This document shows, piece by piece, positions 1 through 8,002 of a stretch of 64,000 nucleotides of DNA. Where the stretch lies: positions 1 to 64,000 of the forward strand of contig JAESPV010000096.1 in NCBI GenBank assembly GCA_016765495.1, in the 5' to 3' direction. Below the pieces are notes generated by a model. That model did not search any database and was not told the origin of the DNA. It saw only the letters and a list, made by a program, of their open reading frames with translations. The DNA is from Desulfocapsa sp. (GTDB taxonomy: Bacteria; Desulfobacterota; Desulfobulbia; Desulfobulbales; Desulfocapsaceae). A program made the position numbers and the translations under genes. The stretch's first letter is position 1. Every line of letters starts with the position of its first letter.

Positions 1-458
1 CAGGGCGTTTATTGTGGATACGCCTTAACCTAGATAATCCAAGTCAGGCAGCGGTTGATATTGCCTACAAACAATTGAATTCAATCTGTGAAGCCACTGG
101 TGTTATCCAAGTGGGTGATTCAGAAGAATTCCATGGTATCCCTTTCCAAGTGAAAGTAATAGTTCGCCCACCTAAGGGTGATTACGAAGCTTCTAACGAA
201 GTCAAAGGTTTCAAAGCCATTGAAGGTGGTGCTACCGCTGGTAAATCTAGTGGTGCAGCTACTACCAATGGTGCGGGTAAAACTGGTAGCAAACCTGCTT
301 GGGCTAAGAAAGATAAGCCTGTAGAAAAGAAAGCAGAAGTGAAAGAAGAAGAAGCAGTGAAAGAAGAAGTCGCTGAAAATACAACCGTCGAAGAAGACCC
401 AGTGGTAGAAGAGAAAAAAGAAGAAGGTGAGACCACCACCAAGCCACCTTGGATGTAA
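1..458 (+). CDS. DUF669-like phage protein (5' truncated by window edge)
   Basis: The reading frame is already open at base 3 and reads GRLLWIRLNLDNPSQAAV onward, the conserved C-terminal half of DUF669 phage proteins (RLNL.NP..A..IA...L..IC.A.G). The true start lies upstream of the window; the TTG at 12 is inside the domain. The domain ends near VRPPKGDYEASNEVKG and is followed by an acidic, lysine- and glutamate-rich low-complexity tail ending KPPWM, reminiscent of the acidic C-terminal tips of single-stranded DNA binding proteins. DUF669 genes usually sit with recombination and replication genes, as here. A direct role in DNA binding is inferred. Confidence 0.7.
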   Translation, partial: GRLLWIRLNLDNPSQAAVDIAYKQLNSICEATGVIQVGDSEEFHGIPFQVKVIVRPPKGDYEASNEVKGFKAIEGGATAGKSSGAATTNGAGKTGSKPAWAKKDKPVEKKAEVKEEEAVKEEVAENTTVEEDPVVEEKKEEGETTTKPPWM

Positions 459-475
459 TCAAGCTGGTATTTAAC

Positions 476-500
476 TAGGGGGTTCGCCCCCTATCTTTTT
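476..500 (+). terminator. Rho-independent terminator
   Basis: A perfect 7-bp stem TAGGGGG/CCCCCTA closes on a stable TTCG tetraloop and is followed by TCTTTTT. It lies between the DUF669-like gene and the nuclease gene. Read-through must supply the downstream operon unless another promoter exists. Confidence 0.85.
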
Positions 501-518
501 CTCGTTCTCAGGTGACCC

Positions 519-1556
519 ATGTCTTATACTTCCGCACCAAAAACACTTAAAGCAATAGAAGATGCCATAGAGGCAGACGGTGGGGCTAAATTCCGTCAAG
601 CCCTAGAATACTACTTACCCAAGATGGCTGATGCCTACCAAGGCGAATCCGATGCTCACAGATCCCATTTTGGTTTTTCCAACGCTGGTAAAGAATGTGC
701 CCGCGAACTCTGGTACGGGTTTAATTGGGTCAAGACCAAGAAATTTCCAGCCCGTATACTTAGATTATTTAATCGAGGCCATTTAGAAGAAGCCCGATTC
801 CTAGCCATGCTCTCAGGGGCTGGTTTCCAAGTCCACTTCGAAACAGAAGATGGCGGCCAATTTAAGATCTCTGACCACAACGGTCACGCGGGATCAGCTA
901 TCGATGGCGTGGTGGTTGGTATCCCAGATCTAGAACCTAACACCCCAGCATTGGTAGAAATGAAAACCCATGCGGACAAGAAATATAAAGAACTGGTTAG
1001 AAAAGGGGTTAAGGAAGCTTTCCCCGTTCATTACGGCCAGTGCCAAATCTATATGAAAAAGTACCAACTCAGCTGGTGTTTATATATGGGGGTCAATAAG
1101 AATGATGATTCTATCCACCTTGAGCTCCTAGTAAAAGATGATCCGGTAGGCTCCAGACTTATTGAACGGGCTGGTATGCTTATCTATATGACTGAGGCTC
1201 CACCTAGATTGAACAATAGTCCTGGCTGGTATGAATGTAAGTTTTGTGATTACAGTAAAATTTGCCACCAGAAAGAGGTGCCTGAGATCAATTGCCGCAC
1301 CTGCATTTATTCGACCCCCGTAGCGGATAAGAAATGGCATTGTGGTTTATATGATACCGACCTACCTAAATCTACCCAGTTGAAAGGTTGCCAAGAACAT
1401 TTGTTTAACCCTGAGTTATTGAATGGGGCTGAGGTAGTCAAAGAAGATACCATAGCCGGTTGGTATACCATGCATTGGAAGGATCATAGAATTACCCTAG
1501 GTAATGATGCAGGGGCTCTAACCAGCCAAGAACTAAAAGCTGGTAAAGTGAAATGA
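519..1556 (+). CDS. Cas4/RecB-type PD-(D/E)XK nuclease, probably Fe-S
   Basis: A 345-residue protein with the nuclease core: E90 (RGHLEEARF), D129 (SAIDG), E147-x-K149 (LVEMKTH) and a Q-rich helix around 174-176 (GQCQIYM). C60 near the N-terminus and C240, C243 and C249 near the C-terminus match the cysteine spacing that holds a 4Fe-4S cluster in Cas4 and AddB proteins. A further cysteine group (C259, C262, C275) could bind zinc. The family degrades or trims DNA ends. Start ATG has AGGTGA upstream. Its stop overlaps the helicase start (ATGA), so the two are probably co-translated for recombination or replication. Confidence 0.75.
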   Translation: MSYTSAPKTLKAIEDAIEADGGAKFRQALEYYLPKMADAYQGESDAHRSHFGFSNAGKECARELWYGFNWVKTKKFPARILRLFNRGHLEEARFLAMLSGAGFQVHFETEDGGQFKISDHNGHAGSAIDGVVVGIPDLEPNTPALVEMKTHADKKYKELVRKGVKEAFPVHYGQCQIYMKKYQLSWCLYMGVNKNDDSIHLELLVKDDPVGSRLIERAGMLIYMTEAPPRLNNSPGWYECKFCDYSKICHQKEVPEINCRTCIYSTPVADKKWHCGLYDTDLPKSTQLKGCQEHLFNPELLNGAEVVKEDTIAGWYTMHWKDHRITLGNDAGALTSQELKAGKVK

Positions 1557-3217
1557 AGGATAAATACAAATCCCGATATTACCAAACTGAAGCAATAGAC
1601 GCCCTCTATAATTACTTTAATAATTTCGAGGGTAATCCCATTGTTGCCATGCCTGGCGGAACAGGCAAGTCAGTAGTGATCTCTAACTTTATTCGAGGGA
1701 TATACCAAAGTTATCCTACCCAGCGGGTAATGATGCTTACCCATGTTAAAGAGCTTATTGAACAGAACTTTGAGAAGCTAACCACATCATGGCCAACCGC
1801 CCCAGCTGGAATCTATTCGGCAGGGGTAGGCAGGAAAGATACCCATTGTAAGATCACCTTTGCTGGTATCCAATCTGTTGCCAAGAAGTGGGAATTATTT
1901 GGCCATCAAGATCTTATCATTATTGATGAATGCCATTTGGTTTCCGATAATGATGAAGCTATGTATTATTCCTTTATCGAGCACTTAAAAAGGGTTAACC
2001 CATATTTAAAGGTCATTGGCTTCACGGCAACCAAGTGGAGACTTGGTATGGGGCTCCTAACTAACGGTAAAATATTTACTGACATAGCTTATGACAATAC
2101 AACCTTAGAAGGCTTTACAAGGCTGATAGACGAAGGATTTCTAAGCCCTTTAATACCCAAACGTACCCAATACGAGATCGATGTAGAAGATATCCCCGTA
2201 GTAGGTAAAGAATTTTCCATGAAAGCTTCACAGGCTAAAATGGATAAAGATGAAGTTACCTATGAAGCTTTAAAAGAATGTATCAGTGAAGGCCATGACC
2301 GATTACATTGGATGGTCTTTTGTACTGGTACGGATCATTGTGATAATACCGCTGATGCCTTAGAGGAATTGGGGATATCCGCAGTATCAGTTCATTCCAA
2401 GAAAGGGGCTGCGGCTAACGATAAAGCCATTCGGGATTTCAAAGCTGGTAGGGTTAGAGCCCTAGTGAATAACAACAAACTAACTACTGGGTTTGATTAT
2501 CCAAATGTTGATATGGAAGTTATCCTACGCCCCTCTAAGTCCTCTAGCCTATGGGTACAGATCCTTAGTCGGGGCACTAGGCCAGTTTACGCCGAGGGGT
2601 TTGATTTGAGTACCACCGTTGGTAGGTTAGCTGCCATTGCTGCCGGTCCTAAACAGAATTGTTTGGTAATGGATTTTGTTGGTAATACTAAGCGCCTTGG
2701 TCCAATTAACGATCCACTTATCCCAGCCAAGAAAGGTAAAGGTCGTGGGGGCGGTATTGCTCCAGTTAGGGAATGCCCGAAGTGTAGAACCTTAAATCAC
2801 GCCAGCGCAGTTATCTGCATGAGTTGCGGTTTCGTGTTCCCAGTTGCGGTTAACATTAGAACCCAAGCGGCCACAGATGAACTGATCGCTTCAGGTATGC
2901 CAGTAGTAAAAGAGTTCAAGGTAACCAAGGTAACCTATGCTATCCATAAGAAAATGGATCGCCCTGATTCGATGAAGGTTACCTATTATTGTGGACTAAC
3001 TAAATACACTTCGTACTGCTGCCCTGAACATGGTGGTGCGGCCGGTAAACGTTTTGCAAGGTGGTGGAAGCAACGGGCTGAGACTGAAGTACCTGAATCC
3101 ACCTTTGATGCAGTAGATAGATTAAAAGAGTTAACGGAGCCATCCCACGTTCGAGTATGGTTAAAGAAAAAGCATCCAGAAGTTATGGCAGTTTGTATTA
3201 ATGAGGAATTTGTATGA
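1553..3217 (+). CDS. Superfamily 2 DEAD/DEAH-like helicase
   Basis: The 554-residue protein has a Walker A motif GGTGKS (35-40), a DECH Walker B box (125-128), the SF2 motif GFTATK near 160 and a C-terminal RecA-like half with the arginine motif LSRGTRP. A zinc ribbon follows (CPKC ... CMSC, about 405-425). The family uses ATP to move along or remodel DNA. Phage relatives sit beside a Cas4-like nuclease, as here, suggesting recombination or fork repair. It overlaps its neighbours by 4 bases on both sides. Confidence 0.85.
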   Translation: MKDKYKSRYYQTEAIDALYNYFNNFEGNPIVAMPGGTGKSVVISNFIRGIYQSYPTQRVMMLTHVKELIEQNFEKLTTSWPTAPAGIYSAGVGRKDTHCKITFAGIQSVAKKWELFGHQDLIIIDECHLVSDNDEAMYYSFIEHLKRVNPYLKVIGFTATKWRLGMGLLTNGKIFTDIAYDNTTLEGFTRLIDEGFLSPLIPKRTQYEIDVEDIPVVGKEFSMKASQAKMDKDEVTYEALKECISEGHDRLHWMVFCTGTDHCDNTADALEELGISAVSVHSKKGAAANDKAIRDFKAGRVRALVNNNKLTTGFDYPNVDMEVILRPSKSSSLWVQILSRGTRPVYAEGFDLSTTVGRLAAIAAGPKQNCLVMDFVGNTKRLGPINDPLIPAKKGKGRGGGIAPVRECPKCRTLNHASAVICMSCGFVFPVAVNIRTQAATDELIASGMPVVKEFKVTKVTYAIHKKMDRPDSMKVTYYCGLTKYTSYCCPEHGGAAGKRFARWWKQRAETEVPESTFDAVDRLKELTEPSHVRVWLKKKHPEVMAVCINEEFV

Positions 3218-3420
3218 TTGATCTACAGAAGAAGCAGCAGTTGTTAAACAACATGAGAATACTAACCAATTACATTATTGAATTCGAACCGTTTACCTCG
3301 TGCTTAGATTGCGCCAACTGGAACGAGAAGCGTGAGCGATGTACAAAGTTTGATATGGTTCCGCCCCCAAAAATAATTGTTAAGAAATGCGAGGACTTTG
3401 AGCCAGATATCCCGTTCTAG
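3214..3420 (+). CDS. Small cysteine-rich protein, unknown
   Basis: Sixty-eight residues starting inside the helicase stop (ATGA overlap). Four cysteines (CLDCANW ... RCTKF ... KKCEDFE) look like a small zinc-binding module of the kind common in phage replication operons. No function is recognised. Confidence 0.65.
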   Translation: MIDLQKKQQLLNNMRILTNYIIEFEPFTSCLDCANWNEKRERCTKFDMVPPPKIIVKKCEDFEPDIPF

Positions 3421-3422
3421 AG

Positions 3423-3451
3423 TGGAATTATTACTCTACTCGGGTTATAAT
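3423..3451 (+). promoter_or_regulatory. Weak candidate sigma70 promoter
   Basis: A perfect TATAAT (3446-3451) stands in an AT-rich gap, with a poor -35 (TGGAAT, 3423-3428) 17 bases upstream. It would serve the gene at 3488. Support is the -10 box and position only. Confidence 0.35.
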
Positions 3452-3487
3452 TAATATAGAAATTAAATATAACGTTTGGAGAAAGTA

Positions 3488-3772
3488 ATGGGTAAAGTAA
3501 GCGAAAGCATTTTTAGTGGGAAAACACATGTTATCCCAATGGCAGATGTTTGTTACCTTCAACGGCAAAAACAACTACCGCTATCGAAAAAGCCTGCACC
3601 AGTATGGGTGATAATGAAAGATTCTAAATATGACTATGAAAATGGTGATTGGCATAACGCCCCATTTTTACTAGCTGAAGAAGCAGCCTCTTTTACTCGT
3701 TGCTGGTGTGATTATCGAGCAGAGTTAGAATCTGAAACTCTTATGGATCTTACTCCGGATGCACAAACCTAA
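3488..3772 (+). CDS. Hypothetical protein
   Basis: The start chosen is ATG 3488 because GGAG at 3478-3481 sits 6 bases ahead of it; the in-frame TTG at 3476 overlaps that ribosome site. The 94-residue product has no motif I recognise. It is tryptophan-rich in the middle (WVIMKDSKYDYENGDWHN). The stop overlaps the next start (TAATG). Confidence 0.6.
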   Translation: MGKVSESIFSGKTHVIPMADVCYLQRQKQLPLSKKPAPVWVIMKDSKYDYENGDWHNAPFLLAEEAASFTRCWCDYRAELESETLMDLTPDAQT

Positions 3773-3990
3773 TGGAAACCATCTATATCGACAGCACGGG
3801 GTACGCCAAGCGCAAAACGTTTTGCTTGGTTAAAGACCAAGGTGCCTCAATGGAGATGATGTTTGAACATTGTACAGCTCATTTCCATAACCCTGAGTTC
3901 ATTCGCGATACTAAGAGCAATAGAGCACTTCTTAGAACAATCTTTTCAGCCCATAACCTAGAAGTCTGGTTCACAGGAATACCAAAATGA
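3772..3990 (+). CDS. Hypothetical protein
   Basis: Seventy-two residues, translationally coupled at both ends (TAATG upstream, ATGA downstream). Sequence features are unremarkable and no family is recognised. Coupling to its neighbours is the main evidence that it is real. Confidence 0.6.
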   Translation: METIYIDSTGYAKRKTFCLVKDQGASMEMMFEHCTAHFHNPEFIRDTKSNRALLRTIFSAHNLEVWFTGIPK

Positions 3991-4571
3991 AAACCATATT
4001 AATTGATATAAATAAGATGATCCTCCTTAAAGTAGTTGAAGGGGATAAGCCCGTAAGATGTTGTGAGTATTGGGCGGATATTTTGATCCCTAAAGCTGAG
4101 TTTTATATTTGTGGAGATACAGGTAGAGAGCTAGCTAGGTTCACACTTATGGAACTACAAATGCTGTATAATAATACCGCTGGAGCAGTGGCAGTATTCA
4201 GGGATTACCCTCGGGCAATTGAGATGGTTCAGGTTTGTATTGACAAGTTTGAAGTGGCCAAATTAACCCTCGGTGACTTAGTTAAAAAACTAGGTAAGCC
4301 ATTGAAAGATCAAGATTTTACCCCAGTTAAAGAAAAGCCAGAGGCCAAGGCAAAACAGGTAGGTAACATCCCTACTAGGCCAAAAGCTGGTACGATGACA
4401 GCCCGAGTTTGGGAAGCGGCTGACTGGTATTATGATCAGCAAGATGATAAAGATCTTACCAGTAAAGAACTGCGGGATGAAGTAGTCCAAGCCTGTGTTC
4501 TTGGCGGCGTAAATTCCTCCACTGCTACCACCCAATTCGGTAAGTGGAAGAAGGCGCTATTAGCCTCTTGA
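3987..4571 (+). CDS. RPKAGT-domain protein, long form
   Basis: 194 residues. The first 110 or so are unassigned; a lysine-rich linker leads to a C-terminal domain from about residue 130 (RPKAGTMTARVWEAAD ... STATTQFGKWKK). The same domain recurs in the products at 4648 and, more divergent, 56971. The basic ends and the W/Y-rich TQFGKWKK motif suggest nucleic acid binding, but this is inference. The stop lies inside the promoter of the next gene. Confidence 0.65.
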   Translation: MKTILIDINKMILLKVVEGDKPVRCCEYWADILIPKAEFYICGDTGRELARFTLMELQMLYNNTAGAVAVFRDYPRAIEMVQVCIDKFEVAKLTLGDLVKKLGKPLKDQDFTPVKEKPEAKAKQVGNIPTRPKAGTMTARVWEAADWYYDQQDDKDLTSKELRDEVVQACVLGGVNSSTATTQFGKWKKALLAS

Positions 4572-4596
4572 CTTAAACTCGTAAGCCACCGATAAT
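4568..4596 (+). promoter_or_regulatory. Sigma70 promoter
   Basis: TTGACT (4568-4573), a 17-base spacer and GATAAT (4591-4596): near-consensus host promoter directly upstream of the 4648 gene. The -35 overlaps the end of the previous gene. Confidence 0.7.
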
Positions 4597-4647
4597 TCAA
4601 ATTCATTAGAAAATAATGTTTATTAACCCACGAAAAAGGAAAACGTC

Positions 4648-4941
4648 ATGACCGACAAAACAGCAGAAAAAGCACCAGCAAAAGCAGTAAAAGCAAAAAA
4701 AGAAGTAGTAGAACGTGATTCAGCAAATGGCATCACTCGTCCTAAAGCAGGTACCAAAACTGGTATTGTTTGGGCAATTGCCGATGATTTATCAGCCAAG
4801 TTAAAAGAGCCAGTAGGTCGTAAAGCAGTTCTTGAAGCAGCCGCCGGTAAAGAATTAAATGCAGCCACTGCAGCCACTCAGTATGGTCGTTGGAGAAAAT
4901 ACAACGGTTTAGCTGGTACTGGTAAAGAAGCCTCAGCCTAG
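4648..4941 (+). CDS. RPKAGT-domain protein, short form (abundant basic protein?)
   Basis: 97 residues: an alanine/lysine/glutamate-rich N-terminal tail (KAPAKAVKAKKE), then a 65-residue domain with RPKAGTKTGIVWAIAD at 32-47 and TAATQYGRWRK near the end. It has its own good promoter and a strong tandem-hairpin terminator, so it is likely expressed alone and at high level. A histone-like or DNA-organising role is an inference from its basic tail, size and expression signals. Two paralogues occur in this genome. Confidence 0.7.
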   Translation: MTDKTAEKAPAKAVKAKKEVVERDSANGITRPKAGTKTGIVWAIADDLSAKLKEPVGRKAVLEAAAGKELNAATAATQYGRWRKYNGLAGTGKEASA

Positions 4942-4952
4942 TTACCCCAACC

Positions 4953-4990
4953 GCCTGATTATTTTTTCCTTAATTTAGTAATCAGGCTTT
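4953..4990 (+). terminator. First hairpin of a tandem terminator
   Basis: A 9-bp stem GCCTGATTA/TAATCAGGC with a 17-base loop, followed only by TTTCG. It is weak on its own but stands just before a strong terminator. Confidence 0.5.
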
Positions 4991-4991
4991 C

Positions 4992-5020
4992 GAGCGGGGC
5001 TTATACCCCCGCTCATTTTT
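4992..5020 (+). terminator. Rho-independent terminator
   Basis: An 8-bp GC-rich stem GAGCGGGG/CCCCGCTC, 7-base loop, then ATTTTTAT. It separates the 4648 gene from the queE operon. Confidence 0.85.
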
Positions 5021-5045
5021 ATCTTCTCCAATTACAGGAAATCCC

Positions 5046-5816
5046 ATGAACAACCAAATTCCTACCAAAAGAGTTAAATCTGATGGTGATACACTCCTCA
5101 TACATTCGATATTTCATACCATCCAAGGGGAAGGTCCATTTACTGGCGTTCCCGCAGTATTCGTGCGTTTAGGGGGCTGTAACTTACAATGTCCTGGCTG
5201 TGATACGGAATATACCAAGGGTACCGAAACGATGGCAATGGGTACCATTGTTAATAATATTAATTATAAACTGGATGGTAATACCACTACTAAATTAATC
5301 GTTATTACGGGTGGTGAACCGTTTCGTCAGAATATATCTGAACTTTGTAACGTATTGAATATTCATGGCTTCGAAGTTCAAATAGAAACCAACGGGGTAA
5401 TGGCTCCTCAAGGTGATTTTGATACCTGGCCTACCATTATCTGTAGCCCGAAAACAACCAAGCTTAACCCCAAACTTTTACCACATATAACCGCGTTCAA
5501 GTATGTGGCTAATTGGCAGGAAGTAAACGAGCATGACGGCTTACCCCTAACCGCCTTGAATCATCAAGCTACTCCTCAGTTGGCTCGCCCACCTGAAGAC
5601 TTTGATGGTGATGTTTATTTGCAGCCGATGGATATGACTGAATACTATGATGAGGATATTGAAGGATCCTTAGAAGAGCAGTCTGTTTGGGCTGAGCAGC
5701 TAGATGGTCTTGTTGAGTCCCATAACCAAGCAAACCTTGATTTCGTTGTAAAAAGCTGTATGCAGCACGGCTATACAATTCAGCTGCAAATCCATAAACT
5801 TTTGAATTTAGAGTAG
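5046..5816 (+). CDS. queE: 7-carboxy-7-deazaguanine synthase, radical SAM
   Basis: QueE turns 6-carboxy-tetrahydropterin into 7-carboxy-7-deazaguanine. Seen here: HTIQGEG near residue 24, the radical-SAM cysteines C45, C49 and C52 (GGCNLQCPGCDTEYT) and the TGGEP motif that binds S-adenosylmethionine. The 256 residues slightly exceed usual bacterial QueE length; the excess is an acidic insert (MTEYYDEDIEGSLEE) toward the C-terminus. AGGAAA precedes the ATG. It opens the deazaguanine operon with queC, queD and folE. Confidence 0.93.
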   Translation: MNNQIPTKRVKSDGDTLLIHSIFHTIQGEGPFTGVPAVFVRLGGCNLQCPGCDTEYTKGTETMAMGTIVNNINYKLDGNTTTKLIVITGGEPFRQNISELCNVLNIHGFEVQIETNGVMAPQGDFDTWPTIICSPKTTKLNPKLLPHITAFKYVANWQEVNEHDGLPLTALNHQATPQLARPPEDFDGDVYLQPMDMTEYYDEDIEGSLEEQSVWAEQLDGLVESHNQANLDFVVKSCMQHGYTIQLQIHKLLNLE

Positions 5817-5819
5817 CCT

Positions 5820-6020
5820 ATGCGAACCTTAATTGTTCTATCCCATTCTGCATATGGTATCCATTTTAATGTTGATTGCTGTGATAAAGCCGATATAACA
5901 TATTGCCATGCTAGAAATTTTAAAGAAGTTAAAGATCAACGTTTCGATACTATTATTCACGTGGGTTCAAACCCATCCCTTAAAACCCGTAAACAGTTCC
6001 AAACTCTAATAGAGGAATAA
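5820..6020 (+). CDS. Small protein within the deazaguanine operon
   Basis: Sixty-six residues between queE and queC, 3 bases from one and 2 from the other. The sequence (LIVLSHSAYGIHFNVDCC ... IIHVGSNP) suggests a small alpha/beta fold, but I recognise no family. Its position makes a link to deazaguanine metabolism possible, not shown. Confidence 0.6.
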   Translation: MRTLIVLSHSAYGIHFNVDCCDKADITYCHARNFKEVKDQRFDTIIHVGSNPSLKTRKQFQTLIEE

Positions 6021-6022
6021 GT

Positions 6023-6697
6023 ATGAAAAATAAAACCGCCGTTGTTGTCTTGTCTGGCGGGCAAGACTCAGTTACCTGTCTAGGCCTAGCCTTAAAAGAA
6101 TATGATAAAGTTTATTGTATCTCTTTTGATTACGGGCAAAAACATTCCATCGAATTAACCCAAGCCCAGCTCATTTGCGATATGGTAAAAGTACCTTTAG
6201 TTATAATGACCATACCTGCACTTGCTCAGTTAGGGGATAGCGCCTTAATCGGTACCGATGGGGATGTTACAGAAGCTCACCCTTTTAATAAAGATCTACC
6301 AGCCAGTTTTGTTCCTAATCGTAATGCTTTGTTTTTAACAACAGCCCACGCTTATGCTCAGCAGGTAGGTGCAGGCACCATTATTACAGGTGTTTGTGAA
6401 ACTGATTATTCTGGTTACCCAGACTGCAGAGAAATCTTTATTGAGCACTTGCAGGCTACTTTGAACATTGGTTACCTAACCAATATTAATATTCGTACGC
6501 CTTTGATGCATCTTACCAAAGCCCAAACCTTTGCCCTAGCGGATGAAGTTGGTTTCTTGGATACGGTTATTGATCATTCACATACCTGCTATAACGGTAA
6601 ACGTGATGTGAAATGGATGTGGGGCAGAGGTTGTGGTAAATGCCCAGCCTGTGAACTTAGAGCAAAAGGTTGGCTCGAATTTTTGGAGAACAAATAA
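6023..6697 (+). CDS. queC: 7-cyano-7-deazaguanine (preQ0) synthase
   Basis: QueC uses ATP and ammonia to convert 7-carboxy-7-deazaguanine to preQ0. The PP-loop SGGQDS lies at 11-16; the zinc-binding cysteines C189, C204, C207 and C210 (GCGKCPAC) are complete. At 224 residues it is the ordinary stand-alone enzyme, with no fused amidotransferase domain as in the Gat-QueC of archaeosine-making phages. Start ATG follows GAGGAATAAGT. The stop overlaps queD by one base. Confidence 0.95.
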   Translation: MKNKTAVVVLSGGQDSVTCLGLALKEYDKVYCISFDYGQKHSIELTQAQLICDMVKVPLVIMTIPALAQLGDSALIGTDGDVTEAHPFNKDLPASFVPNRNALFLTTAHAYAQQVGAGTIITGVCETDYSGYPDCREIFIEHLQATLNIGYLTNINIRTPLMHLTKAQTFALADEVGFLDTVIDHSHTCYNGKRDVKWMWGRGCGKCPACELRAKGWLEFLENK

Positions 6698-7140
6698 TGG
6701 GAACAGTTACAGCAACCCGCTACCATGATTTCTGTGCAGGCCACAGAGTTCATGGGCAAGGCGGAAAATGCGAAAATCTTCACGGTCATAACTACCGTGT
6801 TCACTTTGATATCCGAGCATCTGAAGGTTTTGAAAATACAGATGATGTTGGTCGCGTTTTAGATTTTTCAGTAATCAAATCAATCCTTTGTGAATGGTTA
6901 GAAGAGAACTGGGATCATAAAATGATCATATGGGAAAAAGACCCAATGTTTGCCTATATTTATGATATAGATAAAACAGTAGTCAAAGTACCCTTTAACC
7001 CCACGGCTGAAAACATGGCTGGTTTCTTAGTTGAAATGGTTGCTCCTTATTTATTTAAAGAAGCTAAAATAGATTGTACTTTGATCTCTTGTACCATTGA
7101 CGAAACCCGTAAATGTTCCGCTACGTATAGTAAGGATTAG
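6697..7140 (+). CDS. queD: 6-carboxy-5,6,7,8-tetrahydropterin synthase
   Basis: QueD makes 6-carboxy-tetrahydropterin from dihydroneopterin triphosphate. Zinc ligands H16, H29 and H31 (CAGHRVHG; NLHGHNY) and the catalytic C25 are present, with a conserved WDHK motif further on. I start at ATG 6697: GGAG at 6685-6688 is correctly spaced and the ATG overlaps the queC stop. An in-frame TTG at 6670 would add nine residues inside queC and is unlikely. Length 147 is normal. Confidence 0.93.
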   Translation: MGTVTATRYHDFCAGHRVHGQGGKCENLHGHNYRVHFDIRASEGFENTDDVGRVLDFSVIKSILCEWLEENWDHKMIIWEKDPMFAYIYDIDKTVVKVPFNPTAENMAGFLVEMVAPYLFKEAKIDCTLISCTIDETRKCSATYSKD

Positions 7141-7142
7141 GT

Positions 7143-7742
7143 ATGAAGCAGTTTGAGAGAGAAGCGATTGCTGCTAATTTTGGTAGGATTCTAAAAATCA
7201 TTGAAAAAGTACCTGATTATAAAGATCTACGGCCTGGAATTCAAGAAACACCTATGCGTTTCGCCAAAGCTGTTGAACACTGGACCTCGGGCTATAACGT
7301 ATCACCTGCTGATATTATCAAGTTATTTGAAGATGGTGCGGATGGGTGCGATGAAATGGTTATAGTTAGGGATATACCTTTCTATAGCCAATGTGAACAT
7401 CATTTTGCCCCTTTCTTTGGTACTATAACTATTGCTTATATCCCTAACAAGAAAATTCTAGGGTTAAGTAAGTTTAGTCGTATAGCCGAAATCTTCTGCC
7501 GTAGACTACAAGTACAGGAACGAATCACTAATCAAATAGCGGAAGCTTTTATGGATGAAGCGATTGGTTCCCTTGGTGTAGGTGTTGTGGTTAAAGCCCG
7601 CCATATGTGCTGTGAATCAAGGGGTATTGCGAAGCAGGGTTCTTTTACTATTACCAGTGCGTTACGAGGGGTAATGAAAGAGCAACCCGAGACTAGGGCT
7701 GAATTTATGTCCTTAGTTAATAGCTTGCCTCCTAGTCTTTAA
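7143..7742 (+). CDS. folE: GTP cyclohydrolase I
   Basis: FolE opens GTP to dihydroneopterin triphosphate, the first step toward preQ0. Zinc and catalytic residues are visible: C84-E-H86-H87 (QCEHHFAPF), H154 and C156/C157 (ARHMCCESRG), with the signature GLSKFSRIAEIFCRRLQVQE. The 199 residues match the family. Carrying its own folE lets the phage feed deazaguanine synthesis without draining host folate control. AGGATTAGGT precedes the ATG. Confidence 0.95.
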   Translation: MKQFEREAIAANFGRILKIIEKVPDYKDLRPGIQETPMRFAKAVEHWTSGYNVSPADIIKLFEDGADGCDEMVIVRDIPFYSQCEHHFAPFFGTITIAYIPNKKILGLSKFSRIAEIFCRRLQVQERITNQIAEAFMDEAIGSLGVGVVVKARHMCCESRGIAKQGSFTITSALRGVMKEQPETRAEFMSLVNSLPPSL

Positions 7743-7755
7743 TGATGAAGTACTC

Positions 7756-7783
7756 TTGATTAATCACCCTATACTGGTATAAT
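7756..7783 (+). promoter_or_regulatory. Sigma70 promoter overlapping a terminator
   Basis: TTGATT (7756-7761), 16-base spacer, TATAAT (7778-7783). The -10 lies in the loop of the terminator hairpin below. New transcripts would start near 7790 and lack the left stem arm, so they escape that terminator. The same TTGATT-16-TATAAT arrangement recurs on the minus strand at 57673-57700. Confidence 0.55.
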
Positions 7784-7801
7784 TATTGGTATAGGGTTTT
7801 T
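7767..7801 (+). terminator. Rho-independent terminator after folE
   Basis: An 8-bp stem CCCTATAC/GTATAGGG (7767-7774 and 7789-7796) followed by TTTTT. It ends the queE-folE transcript while the embedded promoter restarts transcription for the dpdA block. Confidence 0.75.
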
Positions 7802-7822
7802 ATTATTAAGGAGAAAAAGATC

Positions 7823-8002
7823 ATGCCAACTTATATGATTGGGCAAAGAGTGATTTATCATAATGTAATCTGTAGAATCTGCATACCAGAAACAGCCCAT
7901 GAATTAACCGAGGATCGTATCTGGATAAATAATCCTGAAAAGGGATATAAGCACTGGGTAAGTAAAAGTAACATTAAACCATTACCAAACGGGCAACTAT
8001 AA
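7823..8002 (+). CDS. Small protein, unknown
   Basis: A 59-residue ORF beginning MPTYMIGQRVIY, with a good AAGGAG at 7808-7813. Its stop overlaps the next start (TAATG), so it is coupled to the PAPS-reductase-like gene. The IGQRVIYHNVICRI stretch suggests a small beta-barrel. No family is assigned. Confidence 0.65.
   Translation: MPTYMIGQRVIYHNVICRICIPETAHELTEDRIWINNPEKGYKHWVSKSNIKPLPNGQL

Noticed and set aside
6670-6697. TTG 6670 as start of queD
   Set aside because: No ribosome site; ATG 6697 has one and matches family length.
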